A stretch of DNA of 64,000 nucleotides from CAVIQK01 sp963644945 (GCA_963644945.1 CAVIQK010000002.1:122849-186848); one strand, 5' to 3'; counted from the stretch's first letter, positions 44,983-52,862 are shown. The notes: generated by a model not told the origin, from the sequence alone. A program made the numbers and translations.

Positions 44983-45048
44983 GACTGAATTTTACTTTTT
45001 TAATGCGATTTTGGAAAAATGGGTAGTATTTTAATCAAATTGTTTCAA

Positions 45049-45077
45049 TTGACATAATTCTTGTTTTAGTGTAACAT
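45049..45077 (+). promoter_or_regulatory. Promoter of nagB
   Basis: TTGACA (45049-45054), 17-bp spacer, TAACAT (45072-45077). The leader of about 22 nt carries TAGGAG before the ATG at 45106. Confidence 0.75.
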
Positions 45078-45105
45078 CAAGTTATAAAAATTTTTAGGAG
45101 CGACT

Positions 45106-45828
45106 ATGAAAGTTTATATTGTTGACAATTATGATGAAATGAGCAAAAAAGGTGCCGAGGTTATTGCCGAAGTAGTAAAAAACAACGAAAATGCCGTACT
45201 AGGTCTTGCCACCGGCTCTACTCCGATCGGAGCGTATGAAGAACTTGCCAAAATGAATAAAAATGGCGAAATTTCATTTAAAAATGTTCATACAGTGAAT
45301 CTTGATGAATATATCGGACTCGATGCATCCAGTGACCAAAGTTATGTTTATTTTATGTCAAAAAATTTGTTTGATAAAATCGATATTGACAAAGCAAATA
45401 CTAATTTGCCTTCAGGTGTAGCCAAGGATACAAAAGAAGAATGCAAAAGATATTCAAAACTTTTATCCGAAAATAGACAAGATATACAACTTTTAGGACT
45501 CGGTAGCAATGGCCACGTCGGATTTAATGAGCCCGGGACATCATTTTCAAGCACAACACATATTGTAGATTTGACAGAAAGCACAATAAAAGATAATTCG
45601 AGATTGTTTGAAAAAATAGAAGACGTACCTAGACAAGCAATAACAATGGGAATTGCCGAAATAATGTCCTCTAAAAAAGTCCTTGTCCTTGCAAGTGGCA
45701 AAAACAAAGCAAAAGCAGTATATCAAATGGTAAAAGGTGATATTGATGAAAAATGTCCCGCCAGCATATTACAAAAACATGCCGACTGCATTGTTGTCGT
45801 AGATAAGGATGCCGCCTCACTTTTATAA
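45106..45828 (+). CDS. nagB: Glucosamine-6-phosphate deaminase
   Basis: 240 residues. It converts glucosamine 6-phosphate to fructose 6-phosphate and ammonia. GLATGSTPIGAYEEL, VNLDEYIGL and LGLGSNGHVGFNEPG carry the active-site residues. It stands alone between its own promoter and terminator, without nagA. Its product feeds the same sugar-phosphate pool as Pgi encoded downstream. Confidence 0.95.
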   Translation: MKVYIVDNYDEMSKKGAEVIAEVVKNNENAVLGLATGSTPIGAYEELAKMNKNGEISFKNVHTVNLDEYIGLDASSDQSYVYFMSKNLFDKIDIDKANTNLPSGVAKDTKEECKRYSKLLSENRQDIQLLGLGSNGHVGFNEPGTSFSSTTHIVDLTESTIKDNSRLFEKIEDVPRQAITMGIAEIMSSKKVLVLASGKNKAKAVYQMVKGDIDEKCPASILQKHADCIVVVDKDAASLL

Positions 45829-45860
45829 TCAAGTATCTAAAAAAATCTAAGATAAATTAA

Positions 45861-45900
45861 AAGAGAGTTAAACTTTTTGATAAAGTTAACTCTTTTTTTA
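45861..45900 (+). terminator. Terminator after nagB
   Basis: GAGTTAA and CTTT (45865-45876, one bulged A) pair with AAAG-TTAACTC (45882-45892) around a 5-nt loop, followed by seven T. Confidence 0.85.
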
Positions 45901-45951
45901 TAGTTAAGCGATCGGTTTTTGTTGACTTTAATATCGATAACAAACTATTAC

Positions 45952-45990
45952 ACAAAATAAAACGAACCCGAGATTATCTCGAGTTCGCTT
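45952..45990 (-). terminator. Terminator of the tRNA-Leu pair
   Basis: Read on the minus strand, GCGAACTCGAGA and TCTCGGGTTCGT form a 12-bp stem (two G-T wobbles) with a TAA loop, then TTTATTTTG. It lies about 10 nt after the CCA end of the second tRNA. Confidence 0.85.
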
Positions 45991-46000
45991 TATTGTTGTT

Positions 46001-46084
46001 TGGTGCGGTCGATGGGACTTGAACCCATATGGTGTAACCATACGCCCCTCAAACGTACGCGTCTGCCTGTTCCGCCACGACCGC
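46001..46084 (-). tRNA. tRNA-Leu (GAG anticodon)
   Basis: 84 nt including an encoded CCA end. Acceptor GCGGTCG pairs with CGACCGC. The D-arm is GCGG...CGC, the anticodon loop TTGAGGG gives GAG, a long variable arm (class II) is present, and the T-arm ATGGG-TTCAAGT-CCCAT is perfect. It reads CUC/CUU leucine codons. It lies 17 nt downstream of the other tRNA-Leu gene. Confidence 0.95.
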
Positions 46085-46101
46085 AAAGATGTATTGTCTC
46101 A

Positions 46102-46184
46102 TGGTGCGAGATAAGGGACTTGAACCCATATGGTTTCCCACATGAACCTGAATCATGCGCGTCTGCCAATTCCGCCAATCTCGC
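46102..46184 (-). tRNA. tRNA-Leu (CAG anticodon)
   Basis: 83 nt including encoded CCA. Acceptor GCGAGAT pairs with ATCTCGC. The anticodon stem CATGA/TCATG holds loop TTCAGGT (anticodon CAG, codon CUG). A long variable arm is present. The T-stem ATGGG/CCCTT has one T-T mismatch. It is the promoter-proximal member of the pair. Confidence 0.95.
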
Positions 46185-46194
46185 GTGCTAGATA

Positions 46195-46223
46195 ATATTA
46201 CAATAAAAGGTTTTTGTTGTCAA
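46195..46223 (-). promoter_or_regulatory. Promoter of the tRNA-Leu pair
   Basis: On the minus strand TTGACA (46218-46223), 17-bp spacer, TAATAT (46195-46200). It lies about 10 nt upstream of the first tRNA. Confidence 0.85.
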
Positions 46224-46285
46224 CTATAAAAATAAAAATATCTTGAATAATTGCAAAATTATTTTTATTGAATTTAAGTTCGGTA

Positions 46286-46314
46286 TTGCAATATTTATAT
46301 TATAGGGGTATAAT
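46286..46314 (+). promoter_or_regulatory. Promoter of galU
   Basis: TTGCAA (46286-46291), 17-bp spacer, TATAAT (46309-46314). The leader of about 22 nt carries GCGAGG before the ATG. Confidence 0.8.
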
Positions 46315-46343
46315 TTAGGTAGAAAGAAAATAGCGAGGTTGAT

Positions 46344-47225
46344 ATGTCTATTGTAAAAAAAGCAATCATTCCGGCAGCAGGGTACGGCACGAGATTTTTG
46401 CCGGCAACTAAGTCGATGCCAAAAGAGATGCTCCCCATCGTGGACACCCCGTCGATTGAGTTGATTGTTGAAGAATGTATAAATAGTGGTATAACAGATA
46501 TTTGCATCATACTTGGGAGAAATAAAAATTCCATTTGTGATCATTTTGATATAAATTTTGAATTACGTCAAAAACTAATCGAGAAAAATACAGATGACTC
46601 GAAGGCTCTTGTTAAAATGATTGACAAGTTTAAGGGCGTAAACATTTGTTATGTGCGTCAAAGCGAAATGCTCGGCACTGCAAAAGCAATAGGATTATGT
46701 GAGTTTTTTGCCGCAGGTGAGCCTGTTGCGGTTTTATTTGGCGACGATGTTATGTATAATCCCGAAAATCCCGTCATAGGACAACTTATCAAAGCATACG
46801 AAAATACCGGTAAAACCATAGTCGGTGTACAAGAAATGCCGAGAGAAGAAGTAGTCAAATACGGTGTTGTTGTCCCCGGCAACCAAAAAGGTAAATATGT
46901 CGAATTGCTCGGGTTTAAGGAAAAACCAAAACTTGATGAGATTCCTTCTACAATGACGAGCCTTGGTCGATTCGTTTTGGCTCCGGATATTTTTGATTTT
47001 ATAAGAGAAACACCGGTTTCTTCTAGTGGAGAATATTATTTACCTACGGCTATTGAACTTCAAGCCAAAGTTTCGGGCGCTTATGCCTATATCTTTGACG
47101 GAAAACGATATGACATTGGAGATAAACTCGGCTATGTTGAGGCAAATATTGAATATGCATTGAGAAATCCTAATTTGGCGGAAGGATTAAAAACATATTT
47201 AGCAAAACTTGTAAAAAATTTTTAG
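46344..47225 (+). CDS. galU: UTP-glucose-1-phosphate uridylyltransferase
   Basis: 293 residues, full length. The nucleotide-binding motif AAGYGTRFLPATKSMPKEML is at the N terminus, followed by FGDDVMYNPENP and GFKEKPKLDEIPS. It makes UDP-glucose for cell-envelope polymers and, with galactose genes elsewhere, for Leloir metabolism. hpf follows 12 nt downstream. Confidence 0.95.
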   Translation: MSIVKKAIIPAAGYGTRFLPATKSMPKEMLPIVDTPSIELIVEECINSGITDICIILGRNKNSICDHFDINFELRQKLIEKNTDDSKALVKMIDKFKGVNICYVRQSEMLGTAKAIGLCEFFAAGEPVAVLFGDDVMYNPENPVIGQLIKAYENTGKTIVGVQEMPREEVVKYGVVVPGNQKGKYVELLGFKEKPKLDEIPSTMTSLGRFVLAPDIFDFIRETPVSSSGEYYLPTAIELQAKVSGAYAYIFDGKRYDIGDKLGYVEANIEYALRNPNLAEGLKTYLAKLVKNF

Positions 47226-47237
47226 GAGGAATTCATA

Positions 47238-47750
47238 ATGAAACTAGAAATTGTATCTAAAAACTACACCGCAAGCGAAAAACTGCAATCTATCATTACA
47301 AGTAAACTACAAAAACTAGATAAGTATTTCTATGATGATGCTGTTGCGTATGTAAACCTTGAAAAAATCGGCAATACCAACAAGCATAAAATGGAAGTAT
47401 CTATTAGATTTGCCGGCAAACTTCTAAGAGCAGAAACAATATCAGATAACATGTACAATAATATTGATGTTATCGAACAAAAACTTGATCGCCAAATTAG
47501 AAAGAATAGAACTAGACTTGCTTCTAAAATTAGAGTTGAGTCGTTTGATACGCCTCTAGAAGAAAACAATGTTGAAATTGTCAAAACCAAGACTTTTGCG
47601 TTGGTTGAGTTGACTGTTGACGAAGCAATAGGAGAGATGGAACTTTCAGGTCATGATTTCTATATTTTCTTGAATGCCGAAACCGGAAAAGCATCGGTTG
47701 TTTATAAAAGAGCAGACGGAAACTTTGGTTTGCTAGTACCCGAATATTGA
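47238..47750 (+). CDS. hpf: Ribosome hibernation promoting factor, long form
   Basis: 170 residues. The N-terminal S30AE domain (KLEIVSKNYTASEKLQ; KVEIVSI-like basic helix 'IEQKLDRQIRKNRTRL') is followed by a linker. A C-terminal dimerisation domain of about 60 residues carries MELSGHDFYIFLNAETG and VVYKRADGNFGLLVPEY. The long form drives 100S ribosome dimers by itself. AGGAGG lies before the ATG. Confidence 0.93.
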   Translation: MKLEIVSKNYTASEKLQSIITSKLQKLDKYFYDDAVAYVNLEKIGNTNKHKMEVSIRFAGKLLRAETISDNMYNNIDVIEQKLDRQIRKNRTRLASKIRVESFDTPLEENNVEIVKTKTFALVELTVDEAIGEMELSGHDFYIFLNAETGKASVVYKRADGNFGLLVPEY

Positions 47751-47751
47751 T

Positions 47752-48564
47752 ATGATACAATTAGGAGCATCCACGGCGAGTTTATTTTTGAAGGCTTACA
47801 ATGAGGATGCATTAGACATTTATAATAATTTTGGAATTTCGGTCGTAGAGGTCTTCCTCTCGACCTTTTCCGAATATGAAAAAGATTTTGTTGACGAACT
47901 TAAAAGAAGACAAGGAAATCTTAATGTATATTCCGTCCACACTCTAAATCAACACTTTGAGCCGGAACTATTTTCCAAAAACATCAGAGCCAAATTAGAT
48001 GCCGAAAATATTTTGAAAAAAATTTGTTATGCAATAAAAACATTGGATGCAAAATATTACACTTTTCATGGCCCTGCTCGAATGAAACGCACTCCTTACA
48101 ACATAAATTTTGAAAATTTTGGAAAAAGACTTGACGAAATCAATGTTTTTATTAAAAATTATGCAGGGCAAGGAGAACTTGCTTACGAAAATGTGCATTG
48201 GACGTATTTCAACTCACCGGAATTTTTTGAAAGCCTAAAACCTTATTCCGGTGTATCGACTTGTCTTGATATAAAACAAGCGATGCAGTCAAAATATGAT
48301 TGTTATGAATATATCAAGGTAATGGGAAATCGTCTTAAAAATGTCCATATTTGCGATTGGGATGAAAACGGTAAACTCAAAATGTGCGGAGACGGGATAT
48401 TTGATTTTACCGAATTTTTCAAGGTCCTAATTGATTCGGGATACGATGGAGCAGTGATGCTAGAAGTATATCCGGAGAGTTATGGCGGAATTGACGAACT
48501 AAAAAAATGTTTTGAAAAAATGCAAAATTGTTTATATAAAGCATCAGGAGGTATATATGCTTAA
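47752..48564 (+). CDS. Sugar phosphate isomerase/epimerase-like TIM-barrel protein
   Basis: 270 residues of the xylose-isomerase-like (AP endonuclease 2) superfamily. Likely metal ligands fall in YTFHGPARM, LAYENVHWTYF, TCLDIKQAM and NVHICDWDENG, with a final MLEVYPESYGG. The substrate cannot be read from the sequence. It starts 1 nt after hpf and overlaps pgi by 8 nt, so a link to hexose-phosphate metabolism is plausible. Confidence 0.8.
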   Translation: MIQLGASTASLFLKAYNEDALDIYNNFGISVVEVFLSTFSEYEKDFVDELKRRQGNLNVYSVHTLNQHFEPELFSKNIRAKLDAENILKKICYAIKTLDAKYYTFHGPARMKRTPYNINFENFGKRLDEINVFIKNYAGQGELAYENVHWTYFNSPEFFESLKPYSGVSTCLDIKQAMQSKYDCYEYIKVMGNRLKNVHICDWDENGKLKMCGDGIFDFTEFFKVLIDSGYDGAVMLEVYPESYGGIDELKKCFEKMQNCLYKASGGIYA

Positions 48565-49948
48565 ATTTGATTACAACAACATGATGAAAGATTATGTCGG
48601 TCAACACGGATTTGAGAAATCGGATCTGGAAAAGATGGCAAAAGATGCAAAAAAAGCCGCAAATGCAGTAAAAGAGCATAGAGGTCAAGGCATGCAAGGA
48701 TGGTCAACTCTTCCTTATGACCAAAACGATATTGTCAAAGATATTATTGCAACAGCAAAAGATGTAAGAAAAAAATGTGAGTATTTTGTCGTGCTAGGTA
48801 TCGGCGGATCCGCATTAGGCCCTATGGCAGTGTTCCAAGCACTATGCCACCTTCACCACAACGATCTAAAGAGAAGTGTTAGAAAAGCACCTAAATTCTA
48901 TGTAGAAGACAATGTTGATCCGGAAAGAATGGCAGCACTATTCGATGTCGTCGATCTAGATAAAACAGTGTTTAATGTTATTACAAAATCGGGATCTACA
49001 TCCGAAACAATGTCCCAATATTTGATTGTTATGGATGCATTAAAGTCAAAATATGGCGACAATGCTAAAGATCATATCATTGCAACAACTTCCGAATCTA
49101 AAGGCAATTTGATTAAAATTGCAAAAGAAGAAGGACTTAAAACATTCTATATCCCCGACGGAGTAGGCGGAAGATTCTCTGAGTTATGTCCTGTCGGTTT
49201 GCTCCCTGCTGCAGTCCTCGGTATTGATATTAAAGCAATGCTAAAAGGTGCCAAAGCAATGGACAAAGCCTGTGCATCGAATGATTTGTTCAAAAACCCC
49301 GCACTAATGGCCGCTGTTTTACAAAAAATTGCTATGGACAACGGAATGAATATAAGTGTTATGATGCCTTATGCGGATAGTCTAAAATTGATTGCCGATT
49401 GGTACGCACAACTTTGGGGAGAAAGTCTTGGTAAAAGAGTCGATAAAGACGGAAATGTTGTTTATGCAGGTCAAACACCTGTAAAATCGCTAGGTGTCAC
49501 TGATCAACACAGCCAAATTCAACTTTATACAGAAGGACCTTTTGACAAAGTCATTACGTTTATCGGAGTTGAAAAATATAGAAAAGAGGTCGTCATTGCC
49601 GACGGATGCAAGAATATCCCTTCGGTTAATTTCCTCTCAGGTCATACAATGAACGAACTGATTACATCGGAAATGCTTGCTACCGAATATGCAGTAACAA
49701 CCGCAGGAAAACCCAATTGCATGATTACTCTTGACGAAGTGAGCGCATTCTCAATCGGAGAATTATTGTGGTTCTTTATGATGCAAACAGCATACACCGG
49801 AGAACTTCTCAATGTCGATACGTTCAATCAACCGGGTGTAGAAGCCGGCAAAAATGCAACATACGCATTGCTCGGTCGTGAAGGATACGAAGAGAAAGCC
49901 GAAGAATTGAGAAATGCTAAACAAAAATCTAATGAATATGTAATTTGA
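48557..49948 (+). CDS. pgi: Glucose-6-phosphate isomerase
   Basis: 463 residues. FVVLGIGGSALGPMAV, VITKSGSTSETMSQY and DQHSQIQLYTEGP are typical of Gram-positive PGI proteins. The start at 48557 is set by AGGAGG at 48546-48551; an earlier in-frame ATG at 48512 lies well inside the previous gene. It links glycolysis with the nagB product. Confidence 0.96.
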   Translation: MLKFDYNNMMKDYVGQHGFEKSDLEKMAKDAKKAANAVKEHRGQGMQGWSTLPYDQNDIVKDIIATAKDVRKKCEYFVVLGIGGSALGPMAVFQALCHLHHNDLKRSVRKAPKFYVEDNVDPERMAALFDVVDLDKTVFNVITKSGSTSETMSQYLIVMDALKSKYGDNAKDHIIATTSESKGNLIKIAKEEGLKTFYIPDGVGGRFSELCPVGLLPAAVLGIDIKAMLKGAKAMDKACASNDLFKNPALMAAVLQKIAMDNGMNISVMMPYADSLKLIADWYAQLWGESLGKRVDKDGNVVYAGQTPVKSLGVTDQHSQIQLYTEGPFDKVITFIGVEKYRKEVVIADGCKNIPSVNFLSGHTMNELITSEMLATEYAVTTAGKPNCMITLDEVSAFSIGELLWFFMMQTAYTGELLNVDTFNQPGVEAGKNATYALLGREGYEEKAEELRNAKQKSNEYVI

Positions 49949-49952
49949 TTTT

Positions 49953-49980
49953 AAGCCTCTCAATTGAGAGGCTTTTAATT
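49953..49980 (+). terminator. Terminator after pgi
   Basis: AAGCCTCTC/GAGAGGCTT form a perfect 9-bp stem around AATT, followed by TTAATT. The T run is short, so some read-through into the thiamine pyrophosphokinase gene is possible. Confidence 0.8.
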
Positions 49981-49994
49981 AAACTTATCTAAAA

Positions 49995-50579
49995 ATGAAA
50001 ACTGTAGCCATAGTATTAAATACACCGGAAAATATTCCACAGGTAGAAGAAAAAGATATAATTTGTGCCGATGCCGGTAGAAAAAAAATAAATAAAAAAC
50101 CTATTGCAACAATAGGTGATTTTGACAGCACCGAAATACCTAACAATGAAAATTGTATCATTTTCCCGAAAGAAAAGAACGAAACCGATGGTCAACTTGC
50201 CATTGATTATGCCAAATCACTTGGCTATGATAAAATCGTTGTTTACGGAGCGACAGGCGGAGATATAGGCCACGTACTAGGGAATATCGGATTACTTAAG
50301 TATGCTTACAACAATTGTGTTGACTGTGAAATCAAAGGTGAAAATTTTGTAATCAAACTTTTGACGGGCGATGTTAAACTAAACGTCGGTAAAAGTAAGA
50401 AGATCTCATTGTTTCCGTTTTTTGGCGATGCACTTGTAAGAAGTAGCAAAGGATTGTTTTATCCATTGCAAAACCTAAGTCTTGAAGCGGGAACAAATAG
50501 AGGACTGTCTAATATTACTACCGACGATGAAGTTTTGTTGTCAATCGCAAAAGGCTATCTACTAGCAATTATTTTTTGA
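49995..50579 (+). CDS. thiN: Thiamine pyrophosphokinase
   Basis: 194 residues. ICADAGRKKI, IATIGDFDSTE and FPKEKNETDGQLAIDYA are the TPK catalytic motifs, and VVYGATGGDIGHVLGN follows. It converts thiamine to thiamine diphosphate. No Shine-Dalgarno is visible before the ATG, and only a weak promoter could be found, so read-through from pgi is likely. Its 3' end overlaps the convergent ThiT-type gene by 18 bp. Confidence 0.9.
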   Translation: MKTVAIVLNTPENIPQVEEKDIICADAGRKKINKKPIATIGDFDSTEIPNNENCIIFPKEKNETDGQLAIDYAKSLGYDKIVVYGATGGDIGHVLGNIGLLKYAYNNCVDCEIKGENFVIKLLTGDVKLNVGKSKKISLFPFFGDALVRSSKGLFYPLQNLSLEAGTNRGLSNITTDDEVLLSIAKGYLLAIIF

Positions 50580-51701
50580 GTTTTCTGCGGTTTCAGATTT
50601 TTCTTTGTTTTGAATATTTTGATTGACTAGTCTATTAAAACTTTTATTGCTAAATAGTGCGATTCCTACTATAACAACTAGGGCAGTATCGGCCAAAGTG
50701 AAGGTGTTGTATATGAAGCCCCAGCCGACTGCCGAGTATCCGTCTGCCGCATAACACGAAAATGCAAATATGCCGGACAAAACATGAGAAAAATATCTCA
50801 TTATTCCTGATAATATTGCCCCCACAACAAATGAGACTATATTATTTTTAATCAAATTATGTTCTTTGAAAACTCCTGCAAGACCTAACATTCCGAAAGC
50901 AATAGGATAATCAAGGAAAAACTGTGCCGGATGTATTATGTAAGGATCAATTATTGCTTGTAAAAAACCATATATAATACCTATAATAATTCCTTTTTTT
51001 GTACCAAAAATGTAAGAATATAGCATGATCGGTAGCATCGATACAAGAGTTATCGAACCTCCTTGCGGAAGTTTGAAAAATTTTATATTAGAAAGAGCAA
51101 AAGCCGTTGCAACCGAAATTGCGGCATAAGCCAATTCTGTCGAGGAAAATCCTTTGTTGTCTTTGGATAAGAAAAAGGAGAAAACAGCTAATATCGCTAT
51201 AAGTATTATTGCGCTTATATATAATCCGAGTTCGGATACATTTGAATAATAATCTTTTACATCGTTATAGTATATAGCAATGATAATTATCGATACTATT
51301 ACCGGTATTGTTGCTACTATTAAAGCAATTATTTTATATTTGTAGAGTAAATTTGGCTTTTTAATTTTAACTATGCCACCGAGTCCAAGTAAAATCATTG
51401 TGACAACAAATATAGACATAATCGGATAAAACAATAGCGGTTGGAAACTTCCGTCAACTATTGAAGTGTTAACAGTAAGAGTAAATATTATTGCGGATAT
51501 TGCCAGAGCATAACCGAATATAAATGATTTTATGCCTGAGAGAAATTTTTGTAGATAATCGGGATAACTTTTTTTGATTATAATTAAAATTATTGGTATG
51601 ATCGCGGCAATTATAATTGTCAAATAGAAGACGATAACTTCAATTTGTGAAAAAGTGTCTAAAGTTGAAAACGGCTCTGACAAAATTGTATAAAAATTCA
51701 T
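50562..51701 (-). CDS. ThiT-type thiamine transporter with N-terminal membrane extension
   Basis: 379 residues, about twice the size of the thiamine ECF S-component ThiT. Residues ~190-365 match ThiT (ELAYAAISVATAFALS, PQGGSITLVSMLPIM, GFLQAIIDPY, FSCYAADGYSAVGWGFIYN). The first ~185 residues form about five extra membrane helices that I do not recognise. The TPP riboswitch upstream fixes thiamine as the likely substrate. AAGGAG lies about 6 nt before the ATG. No EcfT or intact ECF ATPase is nearby, so it would rely on a shared energising module elsewhere. Confidence 0.85.
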   Translation of the reverse strand: MNFYTILSEPFSTLDTFSQIEVIVFYLTIIIAAIIPIILIIIKKSYPDYLQKFLSGIKSFIFGYALAISAIIFTLTVNTSIVDGSFQPLLFYPIMSIFVVTMILLGLGGIVKIKKPNLLYKYKIIALIVATIPVIVSIIIIAIYYNDVKDYYSNVSELGLYISAIILIAILAVFSFFLSKDNKGFSSTELAYAAISVATAFALSNIKFFKLPQGGSITLVSMLPIMLYSYIFGTKKGIIIGIIYGFLQAIIDPYIIHPAQFFLDYPIAFGMLGLAGVFKEHNLIKNNIVSFVVGAILSGIMRYFSHVLSGIFAFSCYAADGYSAVGWGFIYNTFTLADTALVVIVGIALFSNKSFNRLVNQNIQNKEKSETAENSKNNC

Positions 51702-51782
51702 AAAAACTCCTTGCGCTCATAATTAAGTTGATTGAGGGCAAGTTTTTTGAAAGAACATTCAAAAAGATTATTTCTTATTAAA

Positions 51783-51866
51783 TAAATTGCTTTCTTTCGT
51801 GAGTACTAACTCAATCAAGTTCAAAGGGTTTAATCTCAGGCAAGGTCTTTGCCACCCCTAGCGCTA
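51783..51866 (-). promoter_or_regulatory. TPP riboswitch (THI element)
   Basis: On the minus strand the aptamer core runs AGGGGTGGC ... TTGCCTGAGATT ... AACCCTTTGAACTTGAT, then a GAGT/ACTC hairpin and CGAAAGAAAGC. These are the conserved THI-box blocks (GGGGTG, CTGAGA, ACCC-TTGAACCTGAT). The outer boundaries are approximate. It sits 80 nt upstream of the ThiT-type gene and should switch it off when thiamine diphosphate is plentiful. Confidence 0.93.
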
Positions 51867-51871
51867 AAAAT

Positions 51872-51900
51872 ATTATTATCAATTTTCAAATTGCCGTCAA
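51872..51900 (-). promoter_or_regulatory. Promoter of the riboswitch-ThiT transcript
   Basis: On the minus strand TTGACG (51895-51900), 17-bp spacer, AATAAT (51872-51877). It lies back to back with the ABC ATPase promoter, whose -35 begins at 51906. Confidence 0.6.
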
Positions 51901-51905
51901 GCATA

Positions 51906-51935
51906 TTGACTTATTATTGAATTTCAAATTATAAT
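51906..51935 (+). promoter_or_regulatory. Promoter of the ABC ATPase gene
   Basis: TTGACT (51906-51911), 18-bp spacer, perfect TATAAT (51930-51935). Only seven bases separate the -10 from the ATG at 51943, which leaves no room for a leader. Confidence 0.75.
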
Positions 51936-51942
51936 TTTATGC

Positions 51943-52812
51943 ATGAGTAGAGTAGAAGTGAAAAATTTGACATATAGATATCCATATGGAGTCTATGCAT
52001 TAAACAATTTATGCTTTTCTTTAGAAAATGAAATAATTGCGGTTGTCGGGAATATTGAGTCAGGTAAATCTACCTTGCTAAGGGTTCTAGCGGGACTTCT
52101 TGACGGATATTCAGGCAATATTATTACGGATATTGATGACAAAAAATCAATATTATATGTACCGGATAGAGATCTTTTTTTTAATAATAAGTCTGTATAT
52201 TACAACTTATCGTATCCTCTTAAAATTCGAAATATAGATGAACGTGAAATTGAGAGACGAATAAAAAATGTAGCCAAAGAATTTTGTATTGAAAGAATAT
52301 TGGATGCAAAAATAAAAAATATTTCAAATGCCGATAAAGTTAATGTAGCCTATTCACGACTATTTTTGAGAGATGCAAACCTTTATCTTATTGATGATTA
52401 TTTTGAAATTTTAGACGAAAATATCAAATACGATTTTATCAAAAATTTATCTAAAAAAATTAAAGATATAAATAAGACCACGATAATAGCGGTAGATTCC
52501 ATAGATAAAGCCTTGATGTTTACCGACAAGATATTGGTTTTGGAATATGGTATTCAACATACATTTAACAATTTCGGTAACACCTATTGGTGTTCGTCAA
52601 AATATTGTGCAGAAATTGGCGGAGAGAAGAATTTTAAAGTTGGCAAAATTTCAACAGTAGATGATAAATTATGCTTTGTTGCGGAAAATTTTAGTATTGA
52701 TCTAGACGAAAACAATCTATGTTCAAAAAGTTATATAGGGAAAAATGCCATTTATTCCGACAAATTCAAAAAACTTTTCGACATTACTAGTGAGAAGACA
52801 ATTTATTTTTAG
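51943..52812 (+). CDS. ABC-type ATPase with degenerate motifs
   Basis: 289 residues. The fold is clear: VEVKNLTYRYPYGVYALNN, a usable P-loop GNIESGKST and Walker B region LYLIDD. But the Q-loop glutamine is missing (LYVPDRDLFF), the signature LSGGQ reads ISNAD, the residue after Walker B is Asp instead of Glu, and the H-loop histidine is absent (IIAVDSIDKA). It may bind nucleotide but hydrolyse poorly. A C-terminal ~70 residues resemble a small regulatory extension. No permease gene is adjacent; its only neighbour in regulation is the divergent ThiT gene. No ribosome site precedes the ATG. Confidence 0.8.
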   Translation: MSRVEVKNLTYRYPYGVYALNNLCFSLENEIIAVVGNIESGKSTLLRVLAGLLDGYSGNIITDIDDKKSILYVPDRDLFFNNKSVYYNLSYPLKIRNIDEREIERRIKNVAKEFCIERILDAKIKNISNADKVNVAYSRLFLRDANLYLIDDYFEILDENIKYDFIKNLSKKIKDINKTTIIAVDSIDKALMFTDKILVLEYGIQHTFNNFGNTYWCSSKYCAEIGGEKNFKVGKISTVDDKLCFVAENFSIDLDENNLCSKSYIGKNAIYSDKFKKLFDITSEKTIYF

Positions 52813-52833
52813 CATATATTAACACATTTTAAT

Positions 52834-52862
52834 TTGATTTGTTGGGCTTAATATGTTATAAT
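52834..52862 (+). promoter_or_regulatory. Promoter of the ruvCAB-queA-tgt unit
   Basis: TTGATT (52834-52839), 17-bp spacer, TATAAT (52857-52862). The leader of about 20 nt carries TTGGAGAG before the ruvC start. Confidence 0.8.

Noticed and set aside
49964..49994. Promoter for thiN (TTGAGA with TATCTA)
   Set aside because: Spacer of 16 and a poor -10, and it overlaps the pgi terminator stem; not good enough to claim.
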